Below, one piece after another: positions 1 through 12,700 of a DNA stretch of 64,000 bases. The position numbers were made by a program, and so were the translations under genes. The notes beneath the pieces are model-generated. The model saw only the letters and a program-made list of their open reading frames with translations, was not told the origin of the DNA and did not search any database. Position 1 is the stretch's first letter. Each line of letters opens with the position of its first letter. Origin of the DNA: Phaseolus vulgaris (taxonomy: Eukaryota; Streptophyta; Magnoliopsida; Fabales; Fabaceae); the NCBI RefSeq assembly GCF_000499845.2, contig NC_023754.2, forward strand, positions 17,217,359 through 17,281,358, given 5' to 3'.

Positions 1-59
1 ATCTCTTAGGACTAATCTTGGATGTTCATGTATAAATCTCAAGCAGTGATAACAGTAGG

Positions 60-1500
60 TATTAGGACAGACATTTTGTTTTGAAAGCATAAGCAGGGTT
101 TAGCACTGAGTTTTGTCTTTTGGTATCCTACGTAGCAAGCTTCTGCTAACAATTGTAAGTCCATTGACATCATCAAGAGCACTCTTATGGGAAGCTTTTT
201 TTGTACTACAGGATTCTTTTGTTAAAATTACCCTATTCAATATGTTTCTACCCAATATTCTCTGCTTAAAGCATCTGTGTAGTGATTAATCTATCCTATT
301 TGCTCCATGAACGATCATCACTATGTGTTAACAGAATTAATCAGACTTCTACAGAAAATCAAGGCAAGAGTTATTTGCTGTTAATAACCCCATGAATAAG
401 AGATTAATCTGACACCTTAATTATTGGGAACTTAAATCTGACTCCAACAGAAACAATTTAAGCCAACTCTTTTTATTCACTATTAATAGAGGTTGCTTTC
501 TTATTCACATTATTAAAATTATTTTTCAGCCAATATAGATTTGAACTATCTTTTTCACTAATATTTAGTAGGACTATCTTTTTCCTGGAAATTGTGAAAC
601 TTACTCTGCGTTCCCGTAAGGATTCAAATAGTAGCCCACAAGCATCTTGATCTAAGACGGGAAGTCTGAAGAAGAGAAAGCCTTCTGATCAAATACTCAA
701 ATACCTGCATACATAAAAAAGTTTAATGTTGTTAACTCTATGGAAAAGTTTAATGCTGCATACATAATGTGGTGATCCAGAGAAAGAAGCTTAAGATTAA
801 TTAGTGGTTAGTTAAAAAGAAGGGATAATTAAAATGTAAGAAAGGGGTGTGTTCAGCTTACACAACAGAGTTATGTAAAATGGAATTGTAAAATACTGAA
901 ATTCTCTTTCAAAAATTCCTTATTCAGCTAACACAACAAAGTTATCTAAGTGGAGTTTTAAAATCCACTACTAATGGCGGCCTAACACATTTTAAGTTGC
1001 CAGAGAAGCAAACAAGCATTAACAAAGGAAAAAACAGTAATAAAGAAGAAAAATGCAGTGAAAGGATATTGGGAGAAATGGCAAAAGTCCTCCTTGTCCT
1101 CACTGAAAGAATAGATATCATGTGATTGCTTCCAATCCCCAAAGACGTAGAGAAGCTGCAAAAGAAAAAGAAAATCAACAAGGAAATATCAAGAGCATGG
1201 GGGAGAGAAACACGGTTACCAACTGTTAAGCTGCAGAGAGCAACATGGATGCATGCATGCTGATAAACAAAGGCAGCAACAATATCATTCCTTCTTTGTC
1301 ATGCAAACAATTCCATGAAACCATACAAGACCTACTCTCCAAAGTGATGATGATAGGGTATTGTAGAATACTTGATGTCAAAGTAAAGGCACAAATCATA
1401 TTTGACAATCCAACAGGTGCAAAACTAGTAATTGGTGTGTCTCAATACCTGAAACTTTACAAACTTATTGAGCCAAAGGCTTGAAAAACTATACTCCATA
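60..1500. repeat. Left arm of a large inverted duplication
   Basis: This stretch recurs in reverse orientation, with insertions, between about 25060 and 28560. Matching landmarks include the segment near 150-200, which is found reversed near 28385-28440. The segment 420-480 is found reversed near 26270-26320. The segment 880-1480 is found reversed near 25070-25650. A 79-codon frame at 1245-1484 (+) is open here but has a one-base deletion in the other copy. Neither that frame nor the opposite-strand frames at 942-1181 resemble a family I know. I read this as the 3' flank of the duplicated membrane-gene unit and not as a gene. Confidence 0.8.
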
Positions 1501-2389
1501 CTTTTCTAGTGAGAAGTCATACAAAGTAATTGTCTTGGTAGCAAATCAAGATATTTGAATAAGAAAAACCCAACTAAATTGTGACAAAATTGAAATGAAG
1601 CTATTACTGAGGATGATCATAAATATATTGCCTTCACTACACTCCTGTCTGGCATGAAGGGACTAAAAGCATTAAAGTTAAGTTTCATGCAATCTAACAA
1701 AGAGAAAAAGATGGTGCAGTCTCGTTCATAGTAACTCTGAACTTGTTAGAACTTATAATGACGTACGAATCTAACCAAAAATTACATCTGAATTTCTTCG
1801 GACTAAACATGGATTTTTACAGATAAACCTCAGAGTGTTGCATTCATATGTTGTGGGAAATTTTAGGACATTTTGACAGCAAAAGAAGTGCTTTGTTCAG
1901 TTCAGCTCTTTTTAGCTATTCTATTAAACAATTTTCTGCTATTCTCTTAGCTTAAGTTTTATATATAGAAACCGTTTTCGACAAAGAAGGTACACGTTTC
2001 AATTTTGATAAAAGTGTTTTCTTTCAATCTTATTCTTGTTTTTTTGTTTGTTATTGTTGCAAACCTAACAGAAGTTTAGGACTGAGCTTTGCATTTGGTT
2101 TATTGTGGAAACTGGTATGTGTATGTGTAGGAAAGCTTAAGCAATGAAAATCTGTCATTGTAGCAAAAACTGCTATATAAATTGCTCTATCATAATTGTT
2201 TTCAGTTTTGTGATTATTGACTCTAAATCATGTCCAAAAGATCATTTGTTCAGGACCGTCTAGTAGTGTTGACACGAGTTAGATCGCCTAGTAAATGTGT
2301 CTTAATGGTTTTTTTTTTAATGGTCTTTTGTTAATATTTCTGTATATAGTCTATATATAAAGTTTGATGAACATAGTCCATACACTAAA

Positions 2390-2900
2390 ACAGTGAGTGT
2401 TCTCTGTATAGACCTTCTGTTATCAGTAAAGTGCTTTCTTGAATCTTGTTTTTATTTTCTTGCTTTTCTTATTATTGAGAACCCAACAAGTTCACTTAAA
2501 AGTTCTTTTGGTAATCTACACAAAGCTCTAGCTACTAGTTTTAAGTCTATCGACATCATCAAGAGCATTCTTATGGGAAGCCTTTTTTTTCTGCTATTGG
2601 GATTCATAATTATTGTACTATTCAGTATGTGCTACCCAATATATCCTGTTTAAAGCATGTTTGCAGTGGAACTGGGCTTTTCTGAATTGAATCCTTTCCA
2701 ACATTAGCAAGAAAAGTTAGATTGATCAATGTGAGTTACATAGAACTTTACAATACTATTCTGAATCACATATCCCACTACTGTGCTAATTACTACAACT
2801 TCTATAGAAGATCAATGTAAAAGTAAAAGAGCTTGGTTTACTTTGCAGATAATAACCCGATGATTTGGGAATTAATCTAACCAGTAATTATTAGGAACAA
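2390..2900. repeat. 3' flank of gene copy 1, duplicated elsewhere
   Basis: Sequence at 2390-2700 recurs reversed at 23820-24110, and 2660-2900 recurs at about 41430-41620 and in the flank after 56040. The strings around the signal 'catcatcaagagca' are shared with 150-180 and 28395-28420. No coding frame here is conserved between copies. It lies downstream of the minus-strand gene at 3002-3427 and marks how far each duplication unit extends. The remaining DNA at 1500-2390 shows no supported gene. Confidence 0.7.
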
Positions 2901-3001
2901 GAGAGAGCACTAAAAGCAGAAATAGGAAAAATTAAGACTGCATAACATGAACATAAGCATAAAGCCAGAAACACAACTCAAAACCTATATATCTCGGGAT
3001 G

Positions 3002-3427
3002 CTACACCTGGGATTCTTGAGGTTGTTGCGGTTCTGTATTTGGCATCTCAACAATATTTGGAGGTGATCCAGGGAGCAGCTGAGTGATGCAGTTGAAGGA
3101 TAAAAGGATCAGTTGAGTGAGGAAGTCAAAGTACAAGAATTTGACTAGTAGTAAAAGAAGGAAGTTAATGACAGAGAACCACAAAAGCTGAGGAATGAGA
3201 ATCCAGAGCAGTGTTTGACATACAAGTATCCCAGAGAAATGAAATGTTATGGTGGTGATTGGCTTGTTGATGTCAGCTACAGATGCAAGAACATGGGAAA
3301 ACATTGCAGTGAGAAGAAGAAAGAGGGTTGATTGGTGGAAAGGATTGGTGTTGGAGGCTTCATACTTGATTCCAATACAACTTAACTGAAATGCCATAAG
3401 AGCAAGGTATGCTTTGTTGCTTTTCAT
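3002..3427 (-). CDS. Small four-pass membrane protein, copy 1
   Basis: The product has 141 residues and I cannot assign it to a named family. It is strongly hydrophobic. Likely membrane segments are at about residues 6-22, 33-51, 59-78 and 79-100, with a short polar, proline- and glutamine-rich tail from 119 to 141 ending in ESQV. There is no clear cleavable signal peptide or catalytic motif. The ATG at 3425-3427 is the first in frame after a TATA-like box at 3494-3502, and the same start is kept in the three other copies (17299-17730, 42026-42448, 55492-55911). The copies differ by substitutions and in-frame indels only, mainly in the Q/P-rich tail. That pattern in AT-rich DNA full of pseudogenes supports real coding. 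The function is unknown; it could be a lineage-restricted membrane protein. Confidence 0.75.
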   Translation of the reverse strand: MKSNKAYLALMAFQLSCIGIKYEASNTNPFHQSTLFLLLTAMFSHVLASVADINKPITTITFHFSGILVCQTLLWILIPQLLWFSVINFLLLLLVKFLYFDFLTQLILLSFNCITQLLPGSPPNIVEMPNTEPQQPQESQV

Positions 3428-3493
3428 GGTAAGATCTGAGTTGAAGGGAGCAAGAAAGATAATTGGTTGTAGTTAGACTGAAGGATCTATCTA

Positions 3494-3502
3494 CTATTTA
3501 TA
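3494..3502 (-). promoter_or_regulatory. TATA-like box of gene copy 1
   Basis: The coding strand reads TATAAATAG about 67 bp upstream of the ATG. The spacing and the following leader are conserved in all copies of this gene family, which supports a core promoter. It is not experimentally shown. Confidence 0.6.
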
Positions 3503-3599
3503 GAGGAAGAATAGGTAACAGGTCCCACTTTACTATTTATGTAAAGCAAGGACAAGTAAAGATGGAGTGGATTAGTTCGTGGAAGATGTGGTGGATGTA

Positions 3600-6240
3600 A
3601 TAATGGTAAAAGAAAAAATATTTTTAAAAAATTTAAAATATAAGTTTACAAATTTATTTTAATTTTTAAAACTATTTGAATGATAAAATATGAAATTTGT
3701 TTTTAGATTTAAATTAATTAAAATTTTACATTTTTCTTTTAATGGTAAATAAATTTGTTACAAGAGATACGAGTTATTTTTTATTGTCAAAATTTTTATA
3801 AAAATAAATTTTAATTTAATTGAAATATTAAAAATTGTAAAAAATATTGGAAAAATAATTTAAAATGAAGTAAAATATCTATTAAAAATATTTATTTTTA
3901 AAAAATATAACCTTAATATTTTAAAAAATATAAATTACTAATATTATTATCATGTAAAAATAAACAATATTTAAAGATTTATTATTACAAAAATTTAATT
4001 AAAAGTAATTTTTATTTCAAATTTAAATAACAATAATATTTAATATTTTATTTTTATAATCAACATTATTATTGTATAAATTTATTTTTTTTATATAAAT
4101 AATTATATATTCATTATTATTAATTTTTAATATTTAATATTTATTTTTATTAAATATTTGTTATTATTTAATATTATATTATATTATATAATCAATTTTA
4201 TATATATAATCAATTATAATATTTATATATATAATAATAAATGAATTAATATATTTTAAAATTAATTTTAAAGTTAAATTATAAATTGATATTTTGTAAA
4301 AATATGTAAATAAAAAATAACAAAATTAAAATATATTTACTATTAAAATGACAAAATAACACTACTTTCACTATCCATGAACCATTTCCGGAAGTATTAA
4401 CTCTCGAATTCAGATAAATAAATGAAGACGTATAGCTGCAAGTTGTAGTGATGCTGCACGTGCATGTTCCTTTTTGCTTTTTTTGGGGCTTCCTTTTTGC
4501 TTTTTTTCGGGCTTCTTCTCATTCTTCTTTGGCACCTACGGTAGAGATCGGAGGTATTTGGCCCCCTTTAGACGTTGTAGTGATTCTAATTTTTTATGAA
4601 TTTTTCATTTATCACTTAACGAAGAAACTTTGATTTTTTTTTTTATAAATCGACTAATCAAATGATATTTCTATTCAATTTTTTTTTGTCTTTTATCCCT
4701 CTCAATAACACTTTTTCTGGAGGTCAAAAGAAATGATAAATATCATAAGTTTTTGTCTTTTATCACTGAATCACACTGTACAAATACACTAGCAACATCT
4801 TTCTATCAGAGTGAATAGTATGCAGGATCCAAATTGAGGTTTAATTTGCAGGACTTCTTCTCAAATTTGTCACATCTTAAAGAAAAAAATAACCATTATG
4901 CCAACATATATCCATAAAATATACCTGACAACTTCAAATTATGCGCCAGATTATATACAATTTTAACAATGCTCCAACCATCATTTCCTATTACCTGTTT
5001 GGAAGTCCTACTACCATTTATATCCTTTTCATTTGGTTTGAAAGTTTATTTGGTTTCGGCTCTGCTATTCATATTCTTTCAGCTCTTTCTTTGCAAAACT
5101 TATTTAGTTAAAAGAATATTTTATAACAACCTATTTTTTTTTAGTTAATATATATATAAAAAAACTTAAAAGCAGTAACTTAAACTTATTATTTCCTATA
5201 CCACGCTAACACACAGGTTTTTATTTTTATTTTTATTATTATTATATGTGTATTTATATTTATTAAATGAGATATTGATATATGTGTATTTATATTTTTA
5301 AAATATCAAATTATCAATATATATATATATATTTTAAAGAAAAAAATTAAATTATTTTTAAAGAAAAAATAAAATAAAAATAACTATTAATATTAATTAA
5401 ATTAAATTTTATATTTATTAATTTATTAATTTTATAAAAAAAATTGTATTGATGAAATATTTATGGAGATTTACTTAAATCTGTACTATATTTTAAAATA
5501 ATTAAAAATAAAATATATTAATAAAAATAAAATCAGTAATTAATTATATTCATTAAAATAATTATTACAAATATCATAAATAGTTTTTTTCAAATTTAAT
5601 ATTAATTATTTTTTAATTTTAAATTTAAGTAATTATAAAATAATAAAATAATAATATAAGAAAAAAATATTATTTAAAAAAATAACAATTATAATGAAAA
5701 ATCCTCTTTATATAGATTTAGATTTTTTAGATTTTATGTATTATTATTTTTTAAAAATAAAAAAAATATCTAAAATTGTATACAAATCATACGAGTTTCA
5801 AATTGTTCTAATATTTTTTTAATTAGACAGATTATAATATTTTAAAACTGAAAATGTATTTCATATATTATTTTGAATTGAAATTGTATGAATTAAAATT
5901 CTATATGAAATATAAGAGTTTTTTTCTGAAATCGTAAATGGATTTGACGATTCTTGTTTGATAAATCGTATATTCAATATATGATTTTTCATTTTTGAAT
6001 TAAAACATTAAGAATGATTAAGAAAATATCATATCATATATCCTCTTTACATAATAATATTGTATTGTTAAAATTAATTTTTATCTTAAAATGTTCTTTA
6101 ATAACTGATTAAATACAACATGTGTGCATTATAATGTATTATGTATAATTTGATAAATAAAAATATGTAAGGATAAAATATTTTTTCATTTAAATGTTGT
6201 TTATATGAATTTGGAGTATTAATAATTTAATTTATGTAAT
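3600..6240. other. AT-rich duplicated upstream region, no gene seen
   Basis: This stretch is extremely AT-rich with long A/T homopolymers. It is paralogous in the same orientation to about 42960-44237 plus 53341-54830, the two parts of a block split by the Gypsy element. The segment 5930-6240 has further relatives at 14500-15180, 18190-18500 and 54515-54830. A pyrimidine-rich patch with two short direct repeats lies at 4467-4520. The open frame at 4448-4633 lies in that patch and has no supporting homology. Confidence 0.7.
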
Positions 6241-6426
6241 TTTTTATTTTTTTTTTATCAGCAAAGAATAAATAAAATTAAAGGGGATACTTCATGGGTA
6301 TCCCAACCCATATACAGTAACCAGAAGTTGAAGTGGACTTCCTATATCATCCACAAGCGAAACTCTCCTTTATGGTTGGAGCAGAACAACCTTAAAGTGA
6401 GAAAACCCTACCCAAAAAATAACCAA

Positions 6427-7055
6427 CATCGGCGACCACCGATTACACATATGGTGAACGCCGCTTCACCGATCGGCGATCATTTTGACCTATGGAGAAC
6501 GCCGCTTCATCAACCGGCGATCATGTTGATCTTTGCATACCTACGGCGACCACCGACTACGCACATGGAGATCGTCGTTTCGTCGACCGGCGATCATGTT
6601 GTCCTTGTATAACTTCAGCAACCTCCGACTACACACATATGAAGAACGCCGCTTCTTCGATCGGCAATCATGTTGACAGAACGCTGCTTCTTCGATCGGC
6701 GATCATGTTGATCTTTGCATACCTATGGCGACCACCGACTACGCACATGGAGATCACCGTTTCGTCGACCGACAATCATGTTGTCCTTGTGTAACTTCAG
6801 CAACCTCCGACTACACACATATGGAGAACGCCGCTTCTTCGATCGGCGATCATGTTGACAGAACGCCGCTTCATCAACCGGCGATCATGTTGACCTTTGC
6901 ATATCTTTGGCGACCACCGACTACGCACGCATGGAGATCGCCGTTTCATCGACCAACGGTCATGTTGACCCTTGCATACCTTCGACGACCACCGACTACG
7001 CCCGCGTGGAGATCGTCGTTTCATCGACCGACGATCAAGTTGACCTTGTATAACT
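6427..7055 (-). repeat. GC-rich tandem repeat in the LINE 3' region
   Basis: Imperfect repeats of roughly 60-75 bp are built on the core GGCGATCATGTTGA and GACCACCGACTACGCAC. They are organised into a higher-order unit: the segment beginning 'aacttcagcaacctccgac' recurs at about 6610 and 6797, a period near 187 bp. GC content is far above the surroundings. The array lies downstream of the ORF2 stop, so in element orientation it is in the 3' untranslated region. Open frames on both strands here (6328-7162 plus, 6797-7111 minus) are by-products of the repeat. Confidence 0.85.
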
Positions 7056-7303
7056 TCAGCGAACATGGCGGAATTTGCCTCATACAAACCTTGCTGGATT
7101 TGAATCTGCACACATCAGAGAATACCTACAGCATATCATGGCCCCTTCTTGCAACCGGCTAGACATCCATACTTGTCATCCATGTGGTACGTAGCCACAG
7201 CCCATCAAAAATCTGCCACAAAACAGGATACATCCAAGCTTCGGGTCAAAAGGAACCTCTAGGATATCCTCTTCCATTCATTGCATGTGAGACCTGCAAC
7301 AAA

Positions 7304-10300
7304 TTACTTATAACTACTGATACAGGACCAAGGGTTCATCACCCAATCAGAGAAAGAATAACAGAAGTTATGTCCCTTATGTTTTAGCCACAACCAAGAT
7401 TTAAGTTGGGCCTTATGCAACACCTCTTCTTCGTCCACTACACAGTGATTGAAGACCACGTCATTTCTATGCTCCCACAGGCTCCGTACTATAGCTGCCA
7501 AACCCCTCTCCATACCATATTTTGTATTTTACTGCCATGAGACAAGGAAAAGCCTTCAAAGTGGATCGCAATGTCATTATGTTGGACAGACAGAATACCA
7601 AACCATTTAAAGCACTTATTACATACTCTACGTGCACATTTACATTCCACAAAGAGGTGTTGACAAGACTCCTCCTCTACCAAACAAAGAGCACACCTTG
7701 TGGTATTGAGCACAATCCCTGTCCTACTCAAGCCCAACCTTGTTGGGAGTCTCCCCAGCAACGCCCTCCAAGCCGTAATCAACACATTAGGGAAAGTCTT
7801 CGTCTTCCATAGGATACTAAACACCTCTTTTTGATGGCCCCTTTCAGACTTGGTTAAGAATTCATAAGCTGATTTTACCGAGAAGCGACCAGATTCATCG
7901 CTTTTCCATACTTGGGTATCCTCCATATCCTTCCTGAGATTAACCCTGGAGATATGATTAACAAGCTCCGATTCCAAGAGCGATTCCCACTCGAACCTGC
8001 TTCTTCTCCATGTTAAAGACCACCTCCACACCAAGTCATCCCACTCGCCTACCTCCTCCACTTTCTGTCCTTGGTTCAACGAAAGAGAAAATAATCTTGG
8101 ATACAGGGTTTTCAAGTTCGAGTTACCAGCCCATGCGTCCTCCCAGAACCTTGCTTTTTTACCCACCACCTATTTTCCATCCAACTTGTTCCTGGAACCA
8201 CCCATCTCCTCCTCCTTCTCTACACACCTTCATCAAGTCTCTCCACCACCAAGACTAGTATTTCACAGGGACGCGGGCACTGCTTGGGTCCGTGCCGTAC
8301 TTAGAATCCATAACTTCCTTCCATCTTCCTTTATCATCAGATATGCACCTCCATTTCCATTTAGCCAACATCGCAAGGTTGAACTTTCTAATATCTCTGA
8401 TGCCCAGCCCACCTTCCCCTTTCGACTTGCATATGTCTTCCCACTTAATCCAGACAACAGGCCTACTCTCCTAACCCCATCCCCACAAGAATCTCCTCTG
8501 GATACTAATAATGTTCTTGCAGATCACCTCCGGAGCTTTGAACAGGGACAAATAGTAGAGAGGAATGGCAGACATAACAGAATTAATAAGACATAGCCTA
8601 CCTGCCATGGACAGAAATCTCCCTTTCCATACATTAAGCCTTGATTTTAGCTTTCTTAGGACCGGCTCTCAAAACTTCTTCTTCCTCGGATTACCCCCCA
8701 CTTCAATACCCAAATAGATAAAAGGAACCTCCAGCTGTAAACAATTCAAAGTCTTCGTATAGCAATGCATATTGCTTTTACAGACGTTTATGCCAGCTAG
8801 CTTAGACTTATGGAAATTGATCTTCAGGCCAGATGCTACCTCAAACCCCCAGAGGATCGCCTTTAAGGTGAAGACATTGGAAAATGCATCCTGGCATAGA
8901 AACAGCGTGTCATCAGCAAACTGTAGCATACAAAGATCTACCTCACTTCTACCAACATGGAGACCAACATAAAGATTGGCCTTCACGGCTTGCCTAACTA
9001 GTCCAGCAAGCCCTTCAGCTACCACCAAGAAGAGGAAATGGGCGAGGGGGTCTCCCTGCCTTAATCCCCTTGATGGGTGGAATTCCTCTGTGGGACTTCC
9101 ATTGACCAGAACTGACACAGATGCGCTGGTCAGACATCCTTTAATCCACATGATCCATCTACTATGAAATCCCAGTCTTTGTAACATGTCATAAAGGAAA
9201 TCTCAGCTAACTGAGTCGTAAGCTTTCTCAAAATCCACCTTAAAACACAGCCCACTCATTCGGCGCCTCCTTAGATCCTCAATGACCTCGTTGGCCGTTA
9301 GGGCACTGTCAAGAATACCTCTGTCCTTAAGGAAAGCTGATTGACACTCATCAATAACAAAGGGTAACACTTTCTTTATCCTCTCTGCCAGCACCTTGGA
9401 GATTACTTTGTACATAACACCCACCAAAGAGATAGGTCTATATTGCTCGAGCTTAGCCGGGTCCCTGACTTTTGGAATAAGTGCAACAAAAGAAGCATTA
9501 CAACCCTTGGGGATGCACCCCGTCTCATGGAAGAGAGTCATCGCCTCTACTAACGCGTCATTGAAAACCTCCCAACACTCTTTAACAAAAAGCAAGTTGA
9601 ATCCGTCTGGTCCAGGGCTCTTAGACCCATCACAAAGCCACACAGCATCCCTTATTTCATCCACTGAGAAGACCTTAATCAGACTGAGATTGTCCTCATA
9701 AGACAGAGACTTAAAATCGACCTTGTCTAGTCTTACACCAAGATCTTTCGTAGCCTTAAACCTACTCTCGAAGAGCTTCTTCGCTTCGAAGCGGACAGTA
9801 CTAGGTTCCTCAATCCACTGGCCCGCTACCTCCACGCCTTTTACTTCATTTCTAAGCCTTCTCCATCTCAAAGACGAATGGTAGAACTTAGTACAAGAGT
9901 CCCCGTTTTTTAGCCAGCTAGCTCTAGCCTTTTGACAGAAAAGGGACTCCAGCTTCTTATCTATAACCATCAACCGACTCCCCAGTTCGCCTCTTTTCAA
10001 ACTATCATCTTCCCCCAGTCCGTCCAGACAATCTTTACAATCCAACTCCTCTATTTCCTGCAGAATCAAGCTTTTTTGAGATTGAATGTTACCAAACACT
10101 TCCTTGTTCCAAATTTTGAGATCTCCCTTCAACCTCTTCAGCTTCTCATTGAAAGACACAAAAGCATTCCCCTCGGCGGGGTAAGAGGACCATTTCTCCT
10201 TCACCATTTCACGGAAACCCCTCTCCAAGAACCAAGCATCAACAAAGCGAAACGGTTTAGGCCCCCAATCCTTCTTCACTGACTTCACCACAATTGCACA

Positions 10301-10308
10301 GTGATCAA
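7304..10308 (-). pseudogene. LINE ORF2 remnant: reverse transcriptase and zinc-knuckle tail
   Basis: Reading from the right, the fragment starts at the end of the endonuclease domain. It continues through the reverse transcriptase, with motifs SPGPDGFN, ALIPK, YRPISLV, the FEKAYDSV motif, RQGDPL and the catalytic FADDTLF. It then has the zf-RVT domain with CALC and a later histidine and cysteine, and the short C-terminal region ending near 7304. An in-frame stop lies at 9203-9205, where related proteins have tryptophan, and another at about 8669-8671, also at a tryptophan position. Frameshifts lie between 8669 and 8169 and near 7500. The catalytic aspartates remain, but the protein cannot be made in one piece. 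The plus-strand frames in this region are shadows. Confidence 0.9.
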
Positions 10309-10309
10309 A

Positions 10310-11110
10310 TATTTTTAGTAATTAGTCTTATTTATTATACATAATATAATATTAAGGTTCTCTTTGTTTATAGATTATATTGTTAAAGATAAATTATTTG
10401 AGAGAATATCTATAGTTTTGGATTAATAGATATAAGGTGAAATAGTAGATTCGCACATGAAAAGTGGTTTTCCTTTTGATTTTTCTTTTCTTTGTTATTT
10501 ATGTAATTAATATGTATAATAATATATATATATATATTTATTTATTTTTATTTTTTTATGGTATGACATTTTATATTTGTTTCTATATATTTTATAAATA
10601 AATTTGTTGTTCAATTCACTTTACATATAATATTTTTTATTATAAAATATCCTCTAAAATATCCACATAATTATTATGTATTTACATATAATCTAATTCA
10701 ATAAATAAATAAAAACTTTCAAATACATAAATAAATATAACAGTAATTAAAATTAAATTATCCAGAGAATAATTCATTTTAACATATATTTATTAAAATT
10801 ATCAATAATGATAAATATATAATAATAATAATACTAATTATAAAAATGTTTTTAATTAAATTTTTTTAGTTATAAATGTTAAAATTTGTTTATTTTGATA
10901 TAATAATTTTTTAATGTTATTACAATTTTACATAATTCGTAATTTTTTCAAAATTAATATTAAGTATCACTTTCACGATGATAAAACTCAGTTTTAACTC
11001 ACAATCTTTTTACTCTCCAAACACGTATATTAGTTCAAATTTTAAATACAAATATGTTAACCTCGAATATGATTTATTCAAACATTTATTTAATAATCCA
11101 AATATGAGAC
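10310..11110. repeat. AT-rich block shared with 18490-19320 and 61380-61580
   Basis: The sequence resumes the paralogous block after the LINE. It aligns with 18490-19320 from 'attagtcttatt' onward, including the stretch near 10990-11110 on cytoplasmic-like AT DNA with 'acaaatatgtt' and 'gagaccaaatta'. A third copy of that last part lies at 61430-61560. No gene is supported; the small minus frame at 11115-11297 has no support. Confidence 0.7.
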
Positions 11111-11679
11111 CAAATTAGGTCATCCAAAATGTTTTGATCCAAAGATTGTAATCACAAAATAGTGCTAGTTTTGTAAATATATAAAAGTGTTTACAAAATA
11201 ACATCACTGGATGGCAACAATGAAGCAAGGCTACCATGGAAATATGCAGTGTGGGAGGAATAAGAAGGAGACAAACTTGATGTGATGAGCTTCTCAAGTC
11301 GTGTCTTCATCTTTCTGTGGTTCAAAATAAATCATATAAGTAACTCATTTTGTTTTTTCTCTCTACACATTTTCTTTAAGTTTTCATTCGATTTTATAAA
11401 AAAATCAGTTATTTTCTACTTTTAATATTATATATATTTCTATTAAGCTTTTCTTATTTCTTTAAAGAGTTACTTGAAAATAATTATTTATTAATAATCT
11501 CCTAAAAGATATTAATTAAAAAAATATAATTATTTTATTTGTTTATATATTTAGGACTAATATTCAATTTACTAATTTAATATTGAGTAAAGTGATTTCT
11601 AAAAAAAATATTTTTAAAAAAAAATATATACTGGTTATTTTCGTTAAGTTTGCGTTAAATATTACTTATGTTATAGAGT

Positions 11680-11830
11680 GATTGAAAGTGGCAGTTTTAT
11701 ATTGCTTGCTTGAAAGTGGCAGTTTTATAAAAAATTATATCTCTTCTTTCTCTCATTCCCTCTTTCTGTCATTTCGTCTTTCTCTCTCCTCTTTCTCTCT
11801 CTTCTTTATCAATTAGCTTTCTAGCATTGG
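11680..11830 (+). repeat. Direct repeat followed by a pyrimidine-rich tract
   Basis: The string TTGAAAGTGGCAGTTTTATA appears twice about 32 bp apart (around 11682 and 11713). It is followed by a run of CTTTCTCTC-type sequence to about 11810. The pyrimidine-rich part resembles a plant 5' leader, but no convincing reading frame follows, so I list it as a repeat only. Confidence 0.5.
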
Positions 11831-12469
11831 CAACCCGAAAATCTTCTCCGAACTACCTTTCCACGTAATTAAAAAAATATGAATGTACTTTGATAATTCG
11901 AACTGTTACTCTCATTTTAATTTGCTTGAAAGCGATGTGGTTGTGGTCCCTCTGCAAGTGTGTCCAAGGATGATCTTATTTTAATTTGTTAATTATATAT
12001 AACGTGTGTGAATTGTCCCACATGTTTTTTTAAACTAATTTTATCATTTTATTTTTAATTTTTATATTTATATGGTTAAAAGGTAAAATATATAATTAAA
12101 TTGGTTTCTAAAAAAAATTAAATAAATAAATAAATTGAAATACAACCGTGTTTTAAAAATAATACTTCTACGTTATTTTTACATTTTTTGCATTCAATAA
12201 TTTAAATGTAACATTTATCCTTTTAAAACTATAATTTATTTTTGATATATTAATTTTGAAATTATAATTACAATTTTGATGGACTATAATATGTTCACAA
12301 AAAATATCATCTTCAAAGAAAAAAAATACTGAAACTATCAAATCCTTTTTTATACTTTTAGAGTTACTCACTATTATGTATTAAAAAATTATATGTACTT
12401 TAAAAATAATAAACATTACTTTTTTCTATTTTTACGTAATTCAAGAAAAAAATTATATATAAGTGAGTT

Positions 12470-12700
12470 TGTTAATAACATGTTAAATATACTTTATTGG
12501 CAGTTCTTCTTACATATATATAAACACATAAGTTATAATATAATACAAAATTCAAACTATATGAATTCAGGTTCTTTAAATAATATCTTATGGAAAAAAA
12601 ATGTATCATTATTTAATAAAATAATATAAAATTTATTATTCATGTCAAAAACGTAAAATGATGAAAATGATTCTTAAAGGTTGTCTTCTAGAATGCACTC
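12470..12700 (+). repeat. Dispersed AT repeat, second copy at 37690-37890
   Basis: Beginning with 'aacatgttaaatatacttta', this stretch aligns in the same orientation with about 37700-37890. Similarity continues through 'tgatgaaaatgatt' and into the following C/T-rich DNA up to about 12960 and 38110. The open frame at 12393-12629 is low-complexity and not conserved. I see no gene between 11960 and 12985. Confidence 0.65.

Larger units (their letters stand above)
6241..10308 (-). mobile_element. L1-type LINE, 5'-truncated
   Basis: This non-LTR retrotransposon is on the minus strand. Its 3' end is a T-run on the plus strand at about 6241-6257, which is the poly(A) tail. Next to it is a motif reading TTTATTTATTCTTTGCTGAT on the element strand, like other plant LINE tails. 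The 5' end is cut inside ORF2 near 10308, just at the SDHC-like motif that closes the endonuclease domain, so ORF1 and nearly all of the endonuclease are missing. Flanking sequence matches an uninterrupted paralogous site near 18490, which supports the insertion limits. Possible degenerate target duplications read TTTATGTAAT on the left and TTTAGTAAT on the right. Confidence 0.88.

Noticed and set aside
1226..1484. Opposed small frames in the left arm of the inverted duplication
   Set aside because: The plus frame has a one-base deletion in the other arm and neither strand resembles a known protein. I did not call a gene.
6328..7162. Three overlapping plus-strand open frames of 94-145 codons
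   Set aside because: They run through the tandem repeat in the LINE 3' region and owe their length to the repeat. The real coding strand of the element is minus.
9932..10282. Plus-strand open frame of 116 codons
   Set aside because: Shadow of LINE ORF2, whose motifs are clear on the minus strand.
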